The notes: generated by a model not told the origin, from the letters alone. 64,000 nt of DNA from Streptomyces sp. NBC_00459 (GCF_036013955.1 NZ_CP107903.1:2914001-2978000); one strand, 5' to 3'; positions 34,304-43,608 are shown, counted from the first letter of the stretch. Numbers and translations: made by a program.

Positions 34304-35548
34304 TCAGTCCAAGTAGCCCCGCAGCTGGTCCGCGAAGGCGTGGTCCCTCAGTTTGTTCAGGGTCTTGGACTCGATCTGGCGGATGCGCTCACGCGTGACG
34401 CCGAAGATCCGGCCGATCTCCTCCAGGGTGCGCGGCCTCCCGTCCGCCAGCCCGTAGCGCAGCTGGACGACCTTGCGCTCCCGCTCCCCCAGCGTCGAGA
34501 GCACCGCCTCCAGGTGTTCCCGCAGCAACAGGAACGCCGCCGACTCCACCGGCGAAGCCGCGTCCCCGTCCTCGATGAGGTCGCCGAGCGCCACGTCGTC
34601 CTCCTCGCCCACCGGAGCGTGCAGCGACACCGGTTCCTGCGCCAGGCGCAGCACCTCGCTGACGCGCTCGGGCAGGAGGTCCAGGTGGGCGGCGACCTCT
34701 TCGGGAGTCGGCTCGTAGCCGCGTTCCTGGAGCATCCGGCGCTGGACCCGGACGACCCGGTTGATCAGCTCGACCACGTGTACGGGCACACGGATCGTCC
34801 GGGCCTGGTCGGCGAGGGCGCGGGACATGGCCTGGCGGATCCACCAGGTCGCGTACGTCGAGAACTTGTAGCCGCGCGCGTAGTCGAACTTCTCGACGGC
34901 GCGGATCAGGCCGAGGTTCCCCTCCTGGACGAGGTCGAGCATCGTCAGGCCGCGGCCCACGTACCGTTTCGCCACCGACACCACCAGGCGCAGGTTCGCC
35001 TCGATCAGGCGGCGCTTGGCCATCCGGCCCATGACGACCAACCGGTCCAGGTCCAGGGCCAGTTGGCTGTCCAGGTCGGAGGCGAGCCGCAGTTTCTCCT
35101 CGGCGAACAGGCCGGCCTCCACCCGGCGGGCGAGTTCGACCTCCTCGACGGCGGTGAGCAGCGGGATGCGGCCGATCTCGCGCAGGTACTGGCGGAACAG
35201 GTCGGAGGAAGGCCCGCTGGTGTCGGCGCGGGCGGGGGCACGGGCCGGGGCGCGGGCGCGGAGCCGTTCGGCCGGCTCGATGGGCTCAAGGGGCTCAAGG
35301 GGTTCGATCGGCTCGATCGCCTCGATCGGTTCCGCCGTATCCACCGCGTCCGCCGGGGGTTCGTCCGGTTCGGGCGGGCTGTCGGGCTCGGCCGTCTCGG
35401 GGTGGTGCGCGACGCGGCTCTGTGGAGGCACGGCCGCGATGACCTCGGGGATGTCCGTGGCGTCGATGACGTCCGGGTTCCCGGTCTCGGCGTCGGGCTC
35501 CGTCACTGCCGTACCGCTGTCGGTCTGGGTGAGGGTCTGGGTCTGCAC
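34304..35548 (-). CDS. hrdA: Principal-type RNA polymerase sigma factor HrdA
   Basis: A 414-residue sigma-70 group protein. A Pro/Glu-rich, low-complexity N-terminal part (with repeated [14 protein letters not shown]) is followed by sigma region 1.2 ([16 protein letters not shown]). Region 2 carries [39 protein letters not shown] and [14 protein letters not shown]. Region 3 and region 4 end [20 protein letters not shown]. The GTG at 35548 is selected because a GGAGG lies eight bases upstream and the product starts with the QTQTLTQTD sequence I associate with HrdA. Position supports the name: in S. coelicolor hrdA sits next to dnaG and downstream of an ABC pair. HrdA is a non-essential homologue of the major sigma HrdB. 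Confidence 0.82.
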   Translation of the reverse strand: MQTQTLTQTDSGTAVTEPDAETGNPDVIDATDIPEVIAAVPPQSRVAHHPETAEPDSPPEPDEPPADAVDTAEPIEAIEPIEPLEPLEPIEPAERLRARAPARAPARADTSGPSSDLFRQYLREIGRIPLLTAVEEVELARRVEAGLFAEEKLRLASDLDSQLALDLDRLVVMGRMAKRRLIEANLRLVVSVAKRYVGRGLTMLDLVQEGNLGLIRAVEKFDYARGYKFSTYATWWIRQAMSRALADQARTIRVPVHVVELINRVVRVQRRMLQERGYEPTPEEVAAHLDLLPERVSEVLRLAQEPVSLHAPVGEEDDVALGDLIEDGDAASPVESAAFLLLREHLEAVLSTLGERERKVVQLRYGLADGRPRTLEEIGRIFGVTRERIRQIESKTLNKLRDHAFADQLRGYLD

Positions 35549-35848
35549 GGGGGCGACCTCCAGGATGATCGCTGCTGAGGCGTACGGCAGCGGTACTCGG
35601 GGGGCGGAGTGGGCGGCCTCACCGCTGTCCGTCCCGTACGCGTTGAGCGGAATCGCGGGGGTGTCGGACCCGTTGGGGACGGGTCGGCCGCGCTCCGAGG
35701 ACTCAGGCACCGGAACCCAGTGTGGCGTACGGCACATCGCCGCCACGAGGGGCGTGCGACGACTTTCTGGGTCCGTTCCGTGACCACGTGGTTACCGTCG
35801 CGGCAAACTCGGGTGCCTGTCCGGGGTCCGACCTGGCACGATCGGCGC
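35549..35848. other. 300-bp divergent region upstream of hrdA
   Basis: Contains the hrdA leader and the promoter of the rightward pair. Both strands remain open in several frames because of high GC, but no family motif is present. No promoter hexamers convincing enough to annotate were found. Confidence 0.4.
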
Positions 35849-36532
35849 GTGTCCGGTTCGCTTCGCTCAACTCACGTGTACGAAACGCATATCACCGTCC
35901 GCTGCGAAAACCCCGCCGAGGCGGAACGGCTGGGCCGCTGGGCGACGGCGGCCGGTCTCAAACTGACGCACATCGTCCTCGCCCGTGGCCGAATGCCGGC
36001 CCAGCCGATGCTCACCCTCACGGGCTCCCCGTCGTATGCCGCCGAAGCGGCCCGCGCGCGGGAAGTCGGGGCGCGGCTGCGGGCGGACGGGTTCCAACCG
36101 GTGCGCGTCAAGATCGAGTCGTCGCCGTGGGCTCCCGAGGTGCCGCGTGAACCACGCACGGACGAGCGGTACTTCGAGCACCACGCGAAGCTGCGCCTGC
36201 CCGTGGACGCGGATCTCGACGCCCTGGCCGCGCGGGTCGTCCCGTACGGCGCGCATCTGTCGTGGAACGCCCGTCGGGTGGCGCGGAGCGGCCGGTGGGC
36301 CGAGCGGTTCGTGACGCAGCGGTGCTGGGGCGTGGACGCGGCGGGGGCGGGACGGGCGTTGGAACGGCTGCTGGCGGAGCTGGGGAAGCCGGGGGAACAC
36401 CACGCGATTGGGGGCGAAGTGATCGGTGTGGAGCGGGAGTTCGTGCTGTACGACAGTGACCTGTCCGTCGATGACGGATGGATCGAGGAGAGCGGAGGCG
36501 CGGTCGTGGCGGCGCCGGAGGTGCGGGGATGA
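35849..36532 (+). CDS. Conserved hypothetical protein, partner of the AbiEii-like gene
   Basis: A 227-residue soluble protein of unknown function. The GTG at 35849 is chosen because the conserved-looking segment VYETHITVRC begins about nine residues later. It contains two similar alpha/beta halves: ETHITVRCENPAEAERLGRW and RYFEHHAKLRLPVDADLDAL, each with a strand then helix. These suggest an internal duplication of a roughly 100-residue fold with a conserved His. The stop overlaps the following AbiEii-like start (ATGA, 36529-36532), so the two products are made together. It is not a winged-helix AbiEi-type antitoxin. Together with the next gene it occupies the hrdA-dnaG interval, as in S. coelicolor. 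Confidence 0.7.
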   Translation: MSGSLRSTHVYETHITVRCENPAEAERLGRWATAAGLKLTHIVLARGRMPAQPMLTLTGSPSYAAEAARAREVGARLRADGFQPVRVKIESSPWAPEVPREPRTDERYFEHHAKLRLPVDADLDALAARVVPYGAHLSWNARRVARSGRWAERFVTQRCWGVDAAGAGRALERLLAELGKPGEHHAIGGEVIGVEREFVLYDSDLSVDDGWIEESGGAVVAAPEVRG

Positions 36533-37515
36533 GCAACAAGAGGTCGTGGCGGAAGCCGATGCGGGCAGGCGTCGACGCGCCCCAGGCCGCCCTGGACGAC
36601 AGGACCCGGGAGTCTCAGGGACTGCCCCTGACCCTGCGTACCGTGCCGGGCAAGGACGTTGTGCAGCGGCTGGTCTTCGAACCGGCACTGAAGCAGCACC
36701 CCAACGCCTATCGGGCGGCCGACCCGGGCTTCGCCGACCCGGCACGGGGTGCGGCCTGGCGGGTCACGCGGCGCCGGGCGCTGGAGCTGGTGCTCGACGC
36801 GATCGCCGGGTCCGAGTGGGCCGGGTCGCTGGTGCTGCGCGGGAGCGTGCTGATGGCGGCGTGGTTCGGCGAGGCCGCCCGTGAGCCCGGTGACCTGGAC
36901 TTCGTCGTCGTACCTGACACCCTTTCGATCACTGACGCCCGCGCTGGTCGGATGCTCGCCGGGATCGCGGCGGCGGCCGAGGCGCGGGGCGACGGCGAGG
37001 TGGGATTCTCCGCGCGTGAGGCGGTGGTCGAGGACATCTGGACCTACGACCGGGTGCCCGGCCGCCGTATGGTCCTGCCCTGGTCCGCGCCGGGGCTGCC
37101 CGGCGGCCATGTGCAGCTCGACTTCGTCTTCAACGAGCGGCTCGCCGAGCCGCCGGTGCCGGTGGAACTGGCGGGCGGCGCGTGGGTCCCGGCGGCGACG
37201 CCCGCGCTGTCGCTGGCCTGGAAGCTGATGTGGCTGATCAACGACATGTACGCACAGGGCAAGGACCTGTACGACGCGGTGCTCCTGGCCGAGCGGTATC
37301 CGCTCCCCCACACGCTGCTGAACGAGGTGTTCCGGCTCTCCGGCGAGTGGCCGCACCACGACCGTGAGCGCATCCTGCTCGCGGACGTGGTGGAGGCTGT
37401 GGGGTACGTCGAGTGGGAGCACTTCGTCGTGGAGTACCCGCAACTCGCGCGGAGGGAGCGGGAGTTCGTGGACCGGTTGGTGCGGGCGGTGACGCCGACG
37501 TTCGAGGGGAACTGA
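36529..37515 (+). CDS. AbiEii/AbiGii-like nucleotidyltransferase
   Basis: A 328-residue protein with the minimal nucleotidyltransferase core. The G-S motif is in VLRGSVLMAAWFG, followed by the paired acidic metal ligands in GDLDFVVV, with a later acidic residue in HVQLDFVFNE as the third carboxylate. The C-terminal helical half (AWKLMWLINDMYAQGKDLYD) matches the K-x6-R/KD region of DUF1814/AbiEii toxins. AbiEii toxins transfer nucleotides to tRNA or other targets in type IV toxin-antitoxin systems. This one is chromosomally conserved and coupled to a hypothetical protein that is not an AbiEi antitoxin. It may be a housekeeping member or an unusual two-gene module. The fold is confident, the function is not. 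Confidence 0.72.
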   Translation: MSNKRSWRKPMRAGVDAPQAALDDRTRESQGLPLTLRTVPGKDVVQRLVFEPALKQHPNAYRAADPGFADPARGAAWRVTRRRALELVLDAIAGSEWAGSLVLRGSVLMAAWFGEAAREPGDLDFVVVPDTLSITDARAGRMLAGIAAAAEARGDGEVGFSAREAVVEDIWTYDRVPGRRMVLPWSAPGLPGGHVQLDFVFNERLAEPPVPVELAGGAWVPAATPALSLAWKLMWLINDMYAQGKDLYDAVLLAERYPLPHTLLNEVFRLSGEWPHHDRERILLADVVEAVGYVEWEHFVVEYPQLARREREFVDRLVRAVTPTFEGN

Positions 37516-37537
37516 CTCCGAGGCCTCCGAGGCCCGC

Positions 37538-39451
37538 TCAGAGCGCTGCCGCGCCCCGCTCCCGCAAGGCCTGGTCGTACTGCTGGAGTACCCACAACTC
37601 GTTCTGTACGGCGGCCAGTTCGGCCGGGTCGCCGTGGGTGGCCAGGCGGGTGTGGGTGACCTGGACCTCCTGGATCCGGCGTTCCACCGCTCTGCGGCGG
37701 ACCATGACCAACTGGTCGCTCGCGTACACGTCGTCGACCGTTTTGCGCATGATCGCCTCGACCGCCAGCTCCGTCACCATGGCGCGGACCGTGTTGTCCG
37801 GGGCGATCTCGCGGACGCGGACCAGGTACTCCTGGGGGTCCTGGACGCCGTACTCCGCGCCGCCCGCTTCCATGATCGCCTGGCGTACGGCCGCGTAGGG
37901 GGCGGCCGTGAACTCGTCGATGCCGTAGGCGTCGAAGGCCGGGGAGACCAGGTCGGGGCGCTGGAGGGCGAGTTTGAGGAGTTCGCGTTCGGTGGCGTAG
38001 ACCGGGTTGCGGAGGTTCAGGGCGGCTCCGGAGGGGCCGCCGGGCCGGGACGAGGTCGACTCGTACGGCTGCGACTGGCGCTGCCCGCTGGTGGGGGCCG
38101 GGCCCTTGCCGCCGCGGTCCCGGGCCCAACGGGCCAGCTGAGCCACCCTCTTGACGACGAACTGCGTGTCCAGGATGCCGAGCATGCCGGCGAGCTGGAC
38201 CGCGACCTCGTGCTGGGCGCCGCTGTTCTTGATGCGGGCGACGATCGGGGCCGCCTCGTCCAGCGCCGCCGCGCGGCCCGCCGGGGTTTCCAGGTCGTAG
38301 CGGATGGCGATCTGGCGCAGGGCGAACTCGAAGAGGGGGGTGCGGGGTTCGGCGAGCTCGGCGACGGCCTGGTCGCCCTTCGCGAGGCGCAGGTCGCAGG
38401 GGTCCATGCCGTCGGGGGCGATCGCGATGTAGGTCTCGGCGGCGAACTTCTGGTCGTCCTCGAAGGCTCGCAGAGCGGCCTTCTGGCCGGCCGCGTCGCC
38501 GTCGAAGGTGAAGATCACGCGGGCCGAGCCGTTGTCCATCAGCAGCCGGCGGAGGATCTTGATGTGGTCGGTGCCGAAGGCGGTGCCGCAGGTCGCGATC
38601 GCCGTCGTCACGCCGGCCAGGTGGCAGGCCATGACGTCCGTGTAGCCCTCGACGACGACCGCGCGGCTCGTCTTCGCGATGTCCTTCTTGGCGAGGTCGA
38701 TGCCGTAGAGGACCTGGGACTTCCGGTAGATCGCCGTGTCGGGGGTGTTGAGGTACTTGGGGCCGTTGTCGTCCTCGTACAGCTTGCGCGCGCCGAAGCC
38801 GACGACCTCGCCGCCGATGTCGCGGATCGGCCACATCAGGCGGCCCCGGAAGCGGTCGATGGGGCCGCGGCGGCCCTCCTGGGCGATGCCGGACAGCAGG
38901 AGTTCCTTGTCCGAGAAGCCCTTGCCTCGGAGGTAGCGGGTGAGGTGGTCCCAGCCCTGGGGGCTGTAGCCGACGGAGAAGTGTTCGGCGGCCGACTGGT
39001 CGAAGCCGCGCTCGGCGAGGAACTTGCGGCCCGCGTCCGCCTCGGAGCTGGTGGCCAGCTGTTCCACGTACCACTGCGCGGCGATCTTGTGGGCCTCGAC
39101 CAGGCGGATGCGCTCGCCGCGCTGGCCCGCGGGGTTGTAGCCACCCTCCTCGTACCGCAGCGTGATGCCGGCCTGGGCGGCCAGACGCTCGACCGACTCG
39201 GAGAAGGAGAGGTGGTCGACCTTCATCACGAACGTGATGGTGTCGCCGCCTTCCTGGCAGCCGAAGCAGTGGAACAGTCCCTTGCTCGGGCTGACCTGGA
39301 AGGACGGTGACTTCTCGTCGTGGAAGGGGCACAGGCCCTTGAGGTTGCCGCCGCCCGCGTTGCGCAGCTGGAGGTACTCGGACACCACGGCGTCGATCGG
39401 GACCGCGTCCCGAACCGCCTTCACGTCCTCGTCGTTGATCCTTCCGGCCAC
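37538..39451 (-). CDS. dnaG: DNA primase DnaG
   Basis: A 637-residue bacterial primase that makes RNA primers at the replication fork. The CHC2 zinc finger is CPFHDEKSPSF...FHCFGC (residues about 41-65). The RNA-polymerase core contains the Toprim signature VVVEGYTDVMACH and GTAFGTDH, with the metal-binding FDGDAAGQKAA. A Pro/Ser-rich linker leads to the C-terminal DnaB-binding helical domain. The start is the GTG at 39451; a TAGAAT -10 element ends only about six bases upstream and there is no Shine-Dalgarno, suggesting a leaderless mRNA. It converges with the AbiEii-like gene 22 nt away. Confidence 0.95.
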   Translation of the reverse strand: MAGRINDEDVKAVRDAVPIDAVVSEYLQLRNAGGGNLKGLCPFHDEKSPSFQVSPSKGLFHCFGCQEGGDTITFVMKVDHLSFSESVERLAAQAGITLRYEEGGYNPAGQRGERIRLVEAHKIAAQWYVEQLATSSEADAGRKFLAERGFDQSAAEHFSVGYSPQGWDHLTRYLRGKGFSDKELLLSGIAQEGRRGPIDRFRGRLMWPIRDIGGEVVGFGARKLYEDDNGPKYLNTPDTAIYRKSQVLYGIDLAKKDIAKTSRAVVVEGYTDVMACHLAGVTTAIATCGTAFGTDHIKILRRLLMDNGSARVIFTFDGDAAGQKAALRAFEDDQKFAAETYIAIAPDGMDPCDLRLAKGDQAVAELAEPRTPLFEFALRQIAIRYDLETPAGRAAALDEAAPIVARIKNSGAQHEVAVQLAGMLGILDTQFVVKRVAQLARWARDRGGKGPAPTSGQRQSQPYESTSSRPGGPSGAALNLRNPVYATERELLKLALQRPDLVSPAFDAYGIDEFTAAPYAAVRQAIMEAGGAEYGVQDPQEYLVRVREIAPDNTVRAMVTELAVEAIMRKTVDDVYASDQLVMVRRRAVERRIQEVQVTHTRLATHGDPAELAAVQNELWVLQQYDQALRERGAAAL

Positions 39452-39463
39452 GCGGTGATTCTA
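39452..39463 (-). promoter_or_regulatory. -10 element immediately upstream of dnaG, probable leaderless start
   Basis: On the minus strand TAGAAT (39463-39458) is followed after six bases by the dnaG GTG. The expected transcription start therefore coincides with, or lies within a base or two of, the initiation codon, and no ribosome-binding site is visible. A convincing -35 hexamer was not found. Confidence 0.4.
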
Positions 39464-39509
39464 CGGGGGCGGGCCGACAGTGCTGTGACAGTCGCGGGCC
39501 CCGTCGCGG

Positions 39510-40775
39510 TCACGGGACGAGGCTGTCCAGTGGTACGTGCGGGTCAGCCAGGGCCTCCGTGTCCACCTGGGACCGGGATCGGATGAGCTGCTGGACGGTC
39601 TCTGTGACGTCCCACACGTTCACGTTCATCCCGGCCAGCACCCGGCCCTCCTTCACCCAGAAGGCGATGAACTCGCGCTTGCCCGCGTCTCCCCGGATCA
39701 CCACCTGGTCGTACGAGCCCGGGGGTGCCCAGCCCGAGTACTCCATGCCCATGTCGTACTGGTCGGAGAAGAAATACGGCACGCGGTCGTACGTCGACTC
39801 GCGGCCCAGCATCGCGCGGGCCGCGGCCGGGCCGCCGTTGAGGGCGTTGGCCCAGTGTTCGACGCGCAGCCTGGTGTCGAACAGGGCGTGGTGGAAGGCG
39901 GCCACGTCACCGGCCGCGTAGATGTCGGGGTCGGAGGTGCGCAGGCGTTCGTCGACCTCGATGCCGCCGCCGTGCGCGCGGTCGGCGAGGGTCAGGCCGG
40001 CCGCCTCCGCCAGTGCCGTGCGCGGTGCGGCTCCGATGGCCGCGAGGACGTCGTGGGCCGGGTGCTCCTCGCCGTCGTCCGTGCGGGCCGCGAGGACCAT
40101 GCCGTCCTGGCCGACGATCTCCGTCAGACGGGCGCCGAAGTGGAAACGGACGCCGTGCTCGCGGTGCAGCTCGGCGAAGAGGTTGCCCAGCTCGGGGCCG
40201 AGCACCGAGTGCAGCGGGGTCGACTCCGGCTCGACGACGGTCACCTCGGCGCCGTACTCCCGTGCCGCCGCCGCGACCTCAAGGCCGATCCAGCCGGCGC
40301 CGGCGATCACGATGTGCCCGTTGTCCCGGCCCAGTGCGGCCAGGACGCCCTTGAGGCGCTCGGCGTGCGCGAGGCGGCGCAGATGGTGGACGCCGGCCAG
40401 GCCGGTGCCGGGGATGTCGAGGCGGCGCGGCTCGGCACCGGTGGCGATGAGCAGTTTGTCGTAGTGGACGAGGGTGCCGTCGTCGCCGAACCGGACCGTC
40501 TTCGCCGTACGGTCGATGGCATCGACGGTCTGACCGAGGTGGAGTTCGATGTCGTTGCGCGCGTACCAGGCCGGCTCGTGGACGAAGACGCTGTCGCGCT
40601 CCTCTTTACCGAGGAGGTAGCCCTTGGAGAGTGGAGGCCGCTCGTACGGGTGGTCGCGTTCGTCGCAGATCAGTATCACGCGGCCGGTGAAGCCCTCCGT
40701 CCGGAGCGTCTCGGCCGCCTTGGCGCCGGCCAGTCCGCCTCCGACGATGACGAATGTCTGATCCGCGTCGACCAC
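39510..40775 (-). CDS. NAD(P)/FAD-dependent oxidoreductase, ferredoxin-reductase type
   Basis: A 421-residue flavoprotein of the BphA4/rubredoxin-reductase class. The N-terminal FAD motif is FVIVGGGLAGAKAAETLR, then YERPPLSKGYLLG. The NAD-binding fold is HIVIAGAGWIGLEVAAAA, the second FAD motif is DPDIYAAGDVAAFHH, and a C-terminal reductase domain ends the protein. Such enzymes pass electrons from NAD(P)H to ferredoxin or rubredoxin partners. The GTG at 40775 has a GGAGG six bases upstream, while a nearer ATG is out of frame. It lies between dnaG and dgt; S. coelicolor has the equivalent at SCO2469. It could feed the nitrate reductase 4 kb away, but nothing in the sequence proves this. Confidence 0.85.
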   Translation of the reverse strand: MVDADQTFVIVGGGLAGAKAAETLRTEGFTGRVILICDERDHPYERPPLSKGYLLGKEERDSVFVHEPAWYARNDIELHLGQTVDAIDRTAKTVRFGDDGTLVHYDKLLIATGAEPRRLDIPGTGLAGVHHLRRLAHAERLKGVLAALGRDNGHIVIAGAGWIGLEVAAAAREYGAEVTVVEPESTPLHSVLGPELGNLFAELHREHGVRFHFGARLTEIVGQDGMVLAARTDDGEEHPAHDVLAAIGAAPRTALAEAAGLTLADRAHGGGIEVDERLRTSDPDIYAAGDVAAFHHALFDTRLRVEHWANALNGGPAAARAMLGRESTYDRVPYFFSDQYDMGMEYSGWAPPGSYDQVVIRGDAGKREFIAFWVKEGRVLAGMNVNVWDVTETVQQLIRSRSQVDTEALADPHVPLDSLVP

Positions 40776-40929
40776 TTCATGCCTCCTCGTAATTACGGGT
40801 GCCACGTGTCGCTCGTGCCGCGTGTTGCTCGTGCCTTGTGTACGGATGCCCCCTGGGGAGCGTCCCGCACGGAGTGTGATGGGGGAAGAGGGTGTGGCCC
40901 GATCAGGCCACACAGGGTCACATTTATGT

Positions 40930-40989
40930 CATATGCGGTTCATACAGGGCCATATGGAGACCACATAGAGGACATATGGCGGTCATATG
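40930..40989 (-). repeat. Helically phased CATATG/CATA array between dgt and the flavoprotein
   Basis: CATATG occurs at 40930, 40951, 40973 and 40984, with CATA at 40941 and 40964. Spacings of 11, 10, 13, 9 and 11 bp put all copies close to one face of the helix. The array overlaps the dgt stop codon (CATATGA at 40984) and lies 150-210 bp upstream of the flavoprotein start. CATATG is rare in 70% GC DNA, so six phased copies are unlikely to be accidental. It could be a cooperative operator; function unproven. Confidence 0.5.
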
Positions 40990-42359
40990 CGGCTCGTCAG
41001 GTGCGCGTGCAGCGAACGCGCCGACGCATCGGTGAGGGACGCGATCTGGTCGACGATCACCCGCTTGCGCGCACGGTCGTCCGCCGCCTCGTCGAACAGC
41101 GCGCGGAACTGGGGGTCCAGGCCGTCCGGCGCGCGGGCGGTGAGCGCCTCGGCGAGTTCGGCGACGACGACGCGCTGGTCGGCGCGGAGCAGTTCCTGTT
41201 CGGCGCGCTGCATCACGTACCGGTCGGCGACCGCCTTGAGGACCGCGCACTCCAGCCGGGCGGCGCGCGGGACGACCAGCTCCGCCGCGTACCGGGTGAG
41301 CCGGCCGGTGCCGTACCTCGCGCGCGTGGCGCCCTCCGCGGCCAGGCAGAAACGGCCGATGAGCTGGCTGGTGGCGTCCTTCAGCCGGGCCTGGGCGACG
41401 GCCGTACCGTCGTAGCCGTGCGGCCACCACTCCTGGTCGAGGAGGCGGTCGAGAGCCTCGGCAAGTTCGGCGGGGTCGGTGTCCGCGGCCACGTAGCGGC
41501 CGGTGGCGACCCGGAAGATCTCCTGGCGCTCGGGCTCGGCGTGCAGACAGTTGGGGTCGATGTGACCGGCGTGCAGACCGTCCTCGACGTCGTGCACCGA
41601 GTACGCCACGTCGTCCGCCCAGTCCATGACCTGGGCCTCGAAGCTCGTCCGGGTCCCGGGGGCGCCCTGCCGGACCCAGTCGAAGACCGGCCGGTCGTCG
41701 TCGTAGACGCCGAACTTCGGGGAGGCCGGGTCGGTGGGGTGCGCGCCGCGCGGCCAGGGGTACTTGGTCGCGGCGTCGAGGGTGGCCCTGGTGAGGTTGA
41801 GACCCACGCTGACGAGGTCACCGGCTGTTCCGGATCCACCCGTGATCTCAAGACGTTCGCTGCGCACGAAGCGCTTCGGTTCGATCCGGGTGAGGAGCCT
41901 GAGGGACTGCGCGTTGCCCTCGAAGCCGCCGCAGTCCGCCGCGAACTCGTTGAGCGCCTGTTCGCCGTTGTGCCCGAAGGGCGGGTGGCCCAGGTCGTGC
42001 GAGAGGCAGGCCGCCTCGACGAGGTCGGGGTCGCAGCCGAGCGCGGCGCCCAGTTCACTGCCGACCTGGGCGCATTCCAGGGAGTGCGTGAGTCGGGTGC
42101 GGGGGCTGGCGTCCCAGACCTGGCTGCGGGTGCCGGGCGTCACCACCTGGGTCTTGCCGGCGAGCCTTCGCAGGGCGGAGGAGTGCAGTACGCGGGCGCG
42201 GTCGCGCTGGAAGGCGGTGCGGCCCGGTCGTTTATCGGGTTCGGCTGCCCAGCGGGCGACTGCCGTCGGGGCGTAGGCAGCGGGGGTGGAGTCAGTGGGT
42301 GCGGTGCCGTTTTCGGGGGGTTGGGGGGTGTGGGTTGTGTTGGTGCGTGTGCCTTCCAT
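40983..42359 (-). CDS. dgt: Deoxyguanosinetriphosphate triphosphohydrolase-like protein
   Basis: A 458-residue HD-domain dNTPase that hydrolyses dGTP or other dNTPs to the nucleoside and tripolyphosphate. Metal-binding residues are visible in [14 protein letters not shown] (His), [17 protein letters not shown] (the HD pair) and [17 protein letters not shown] (distal Asp). The N-terminal core sequence [20 protein letters not shown] is diagnostic of Dgt. The first ~45 residues are Thr/Pro-rich and poorly conserved, so the start at 42359 is less certain. The position near dnaG matches SCO2471 of S. coelicolor. The role is dNTP-pool control, next to the replication primase. Confidence 0.9.
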   Translation of the reverse strand: MEGTRTNTTHTPQPPENGTAPTDSTPAAYAPTAVARWAAEPDKRPGRTAFQRDRARVLHSSALRRLAGKTQVVTPGTRSQVWDASPRTRLTHSLECAQVGSELGAALGCDPDLVEAACLSHDLGHPPFGHNGEQALNEFAADCGGFEGNAQSLRLLTRIEPKRFVRSERLEITGGSGTAGDLVSVGLNLTRATLDAATKYPWPRGAHPTDPASPKFGVYDDDRPVFDWVRQGAPGTRTSFEAQVMDWADDVAYSVHDVEDGLHAGHIDPNCLHAEPERQEIFRVATGRYVAADTDPAELAEALDRLLDQEWWPHGYDGTAVAQARLKDATSQLIGRFCLAAEGATRARYGTGRLTRYAAELVVPRAARLECAVLKAVADRYVMQRAEQELLRADQRVVVAELAEALTARAPDGLDPQFRALFDEAADDRARKRVIVDQIASLTDASARSLHAHLTSRI

Positions 42360-42435
42360 GGTTCGACAGTAAGCGCAGGTACTGACAATTTGGGCGTGTG
42401 TGTGCGCCTGCGCGTCTGCCTGGTTCTGTCGTTGT

Positions 42436-42488
42436 GCGGGTGCGGGACGCGTTGTGGCTTGTCGCGCAGTTCCCCGCGCCCCTAAAAG
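42436..42488. repeat. Dispersed Streptomyces intergenic repeat copy
   Basis: The stretch ending in CGCAGTTCCCCGCGCCCCTA, preceded by TTGTGGCTTGTCG, matches from memory the small palindromic element that recurs in hundreds of Streptomyces intergenic regions. Its GGGGCGCGGGGAACTGCG core is the most recognisable part. Here it overlaps the 3' end of the sirohydrochlorin chelatase gene and supplies its TAG stop. A genome-wide copy count would confirm it. Confidence 0.55.
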
Positions 42489-43387
42489 ACCGAGGCCAGC
42501 GCCCGTTCCATAGGCACCGGGCTCGCGACGGTCTCGTCGTAGCGGTGGAGGATCAGGTGGGCCATCGCCGGGTGGGCGCCCAGGGGGGCCGCGGCGATCC
42601 AGGGGGCGGCCTCGGCGCACTCCGTGGCGAAGCGGCCCGGGGCGGTGAAGTACGAGGCCACGGCGACCCGGTGGCGACCACGGGCGGCCAGGGCGCGTAC
42701 GGCCGCGGGGACGGTCGGCGCGGCCGTGGTGGCGTACGCCGGTACGACGGGCACTCCCAGGCGCTCGGCGAGGAGCCGGGCGGTGCGGCGGGTGTCGACG
42801 TCCGAGTCGGGGTCGCGGGAACCCGCGGCGGCGAGGACCACCGCGCTCGTCCGGCGCTGCTCGTCGGTCATCCGAGTGCGCCAGCCGGCCTCGACGAGGC
42901 GGGCGTGGAGGGTCTCGACGAGCAGGGGGTGCGGGCCGAGCGGGGTGGCCACGCGCGTGCGTGCCGATGCCGCCGCGGCCATCTCCGGGATGTCCTGTTT
43001 GACGTGGTAGCCGCGGCTGAGCAGCAGCGGTACGAGGACGGCTTCGGCGGTGCCGAGTGCCGCGAGCGTGTCCGGGAGCAGGGGCGCGTTCAGCTCGATG
43101 TGCCCCAGGTGCACGGGCAGGTCGGGGCGCAGTGCGCGGACGCGTTCGGCGAGCGCGCCGACGGTGCTCAGGGCGCGCGGGTCGCGGCTTCCGTGGCCCA
43201 CGAGGACCAGTGCGGGCGGGGCGGGGCGACGGCTGCCGTCGAGCGAGACGAGGCTGAGCTGGCTGCCGAGCTGGCTGGTGATCCGGTCCATGATTTGCGC
43301 CGTACTGTCGAGGTGGGCGCCTCCGGGCGGCCGGGGGCTCTGCGGGGGCTGCGTGGACTCGTCGTGAGAACGGGGCGACGGCGTCAT
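42482..43387 (-). CDS. Sirohydrochlorin chelatase (CbiX/SirB-like)
   Basis: A 301-residue protein of two similar chelatase halves. The first half has [20 protein letters not shown] with the metal-site histidine. The motifs [19 protein letters not shown] and [19 protein letters not shown] (second histidine) follow. The second half repeats [19 protein letters not shown]. It inserts iron (siroheme) or cobalt into sirohydrochlorin. It neighbours the nitrate reductase, and siroheme is the cofactor of the nitrite reductase next in the same pathway. The ATG at 43387 is chosen over 43429 because an inverted repeat sits immediately upstream. The stop codon lies in a dispersed repeat, so the C terminus (ERALASVF) may be slightly altered. 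Confidence 0.88.
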   Translation of the reverse strand: MTPSPRSHDESTQPPQSPRPPGGAHLDSTAQIMDRITSQLGSQLSLVSLDGSRRPAPPALVLVGHGSRDPRALSTVGALAERVRALRPDLPVHLGHIELNAPLLPDTLAALGTAEAVLVPLLLSRGYHVKQDIPEMAAAASARTRVATPLGPHPLLVETLHARLVEAGWRTRMTDEQRRTSAVVLAAAGSRDPDSDVDTRRTARLLAERLGVPVVPAYATTAAPTVPAAVRALAARGRHRVAVASYFTAPGRFATECAEAAPWIAAAPLGAHPAMAHLILHRYDETVASPVPMERALASVF

Positions 43388-43406
43388 GTACCGATCGTGA
43401 CGGTAC
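43388..43406 (-). promoter_or_regulatory. Inverted repeat directly upstream of the chelatase start
   Basis: GTACCG (43388-43393) and CGGTAC (43401-43406) form a 6-bp dyad with a 7-nt spacer, immediately before the ATG. It could be an operator or an RNA structure affecting initiation. Short arms make chance possible. Confidence 0.3.
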
Positions 43407-43608
43407 GAGGTTGCCACGCCGTTGCGCATGAATGACGGGTCTTTTCCGGGGGTTCACGGTGGGGGGCAAGGGGTGTGTGAGGTGAGCTGACCTGCGATTT
43501 TCTGCGACCGAGTGAAGCTGGTCACGTCGGGGGCGGTGAACCGGGGCGGTGTCGGGGGCGTCTTCCTTGATCGAAGGCCACCGAGGCCACCTGGGAGGGA
43601 CCCGTCCG

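Noticed and set aside
40930..40989. CRISPR array or coding repeat
   Set aside because: Repeat units are only 4-6 bp with spacers of 3-8 bp and no cas genes; the translation across it is not meaningful.
39537..42485. A 982-codon plus-strand frame opposite the flavoprotein and dgt
   Set aside because: It runs antisense through two well-supported genes and their intergenic repeat array; composition is typical of a shadow.
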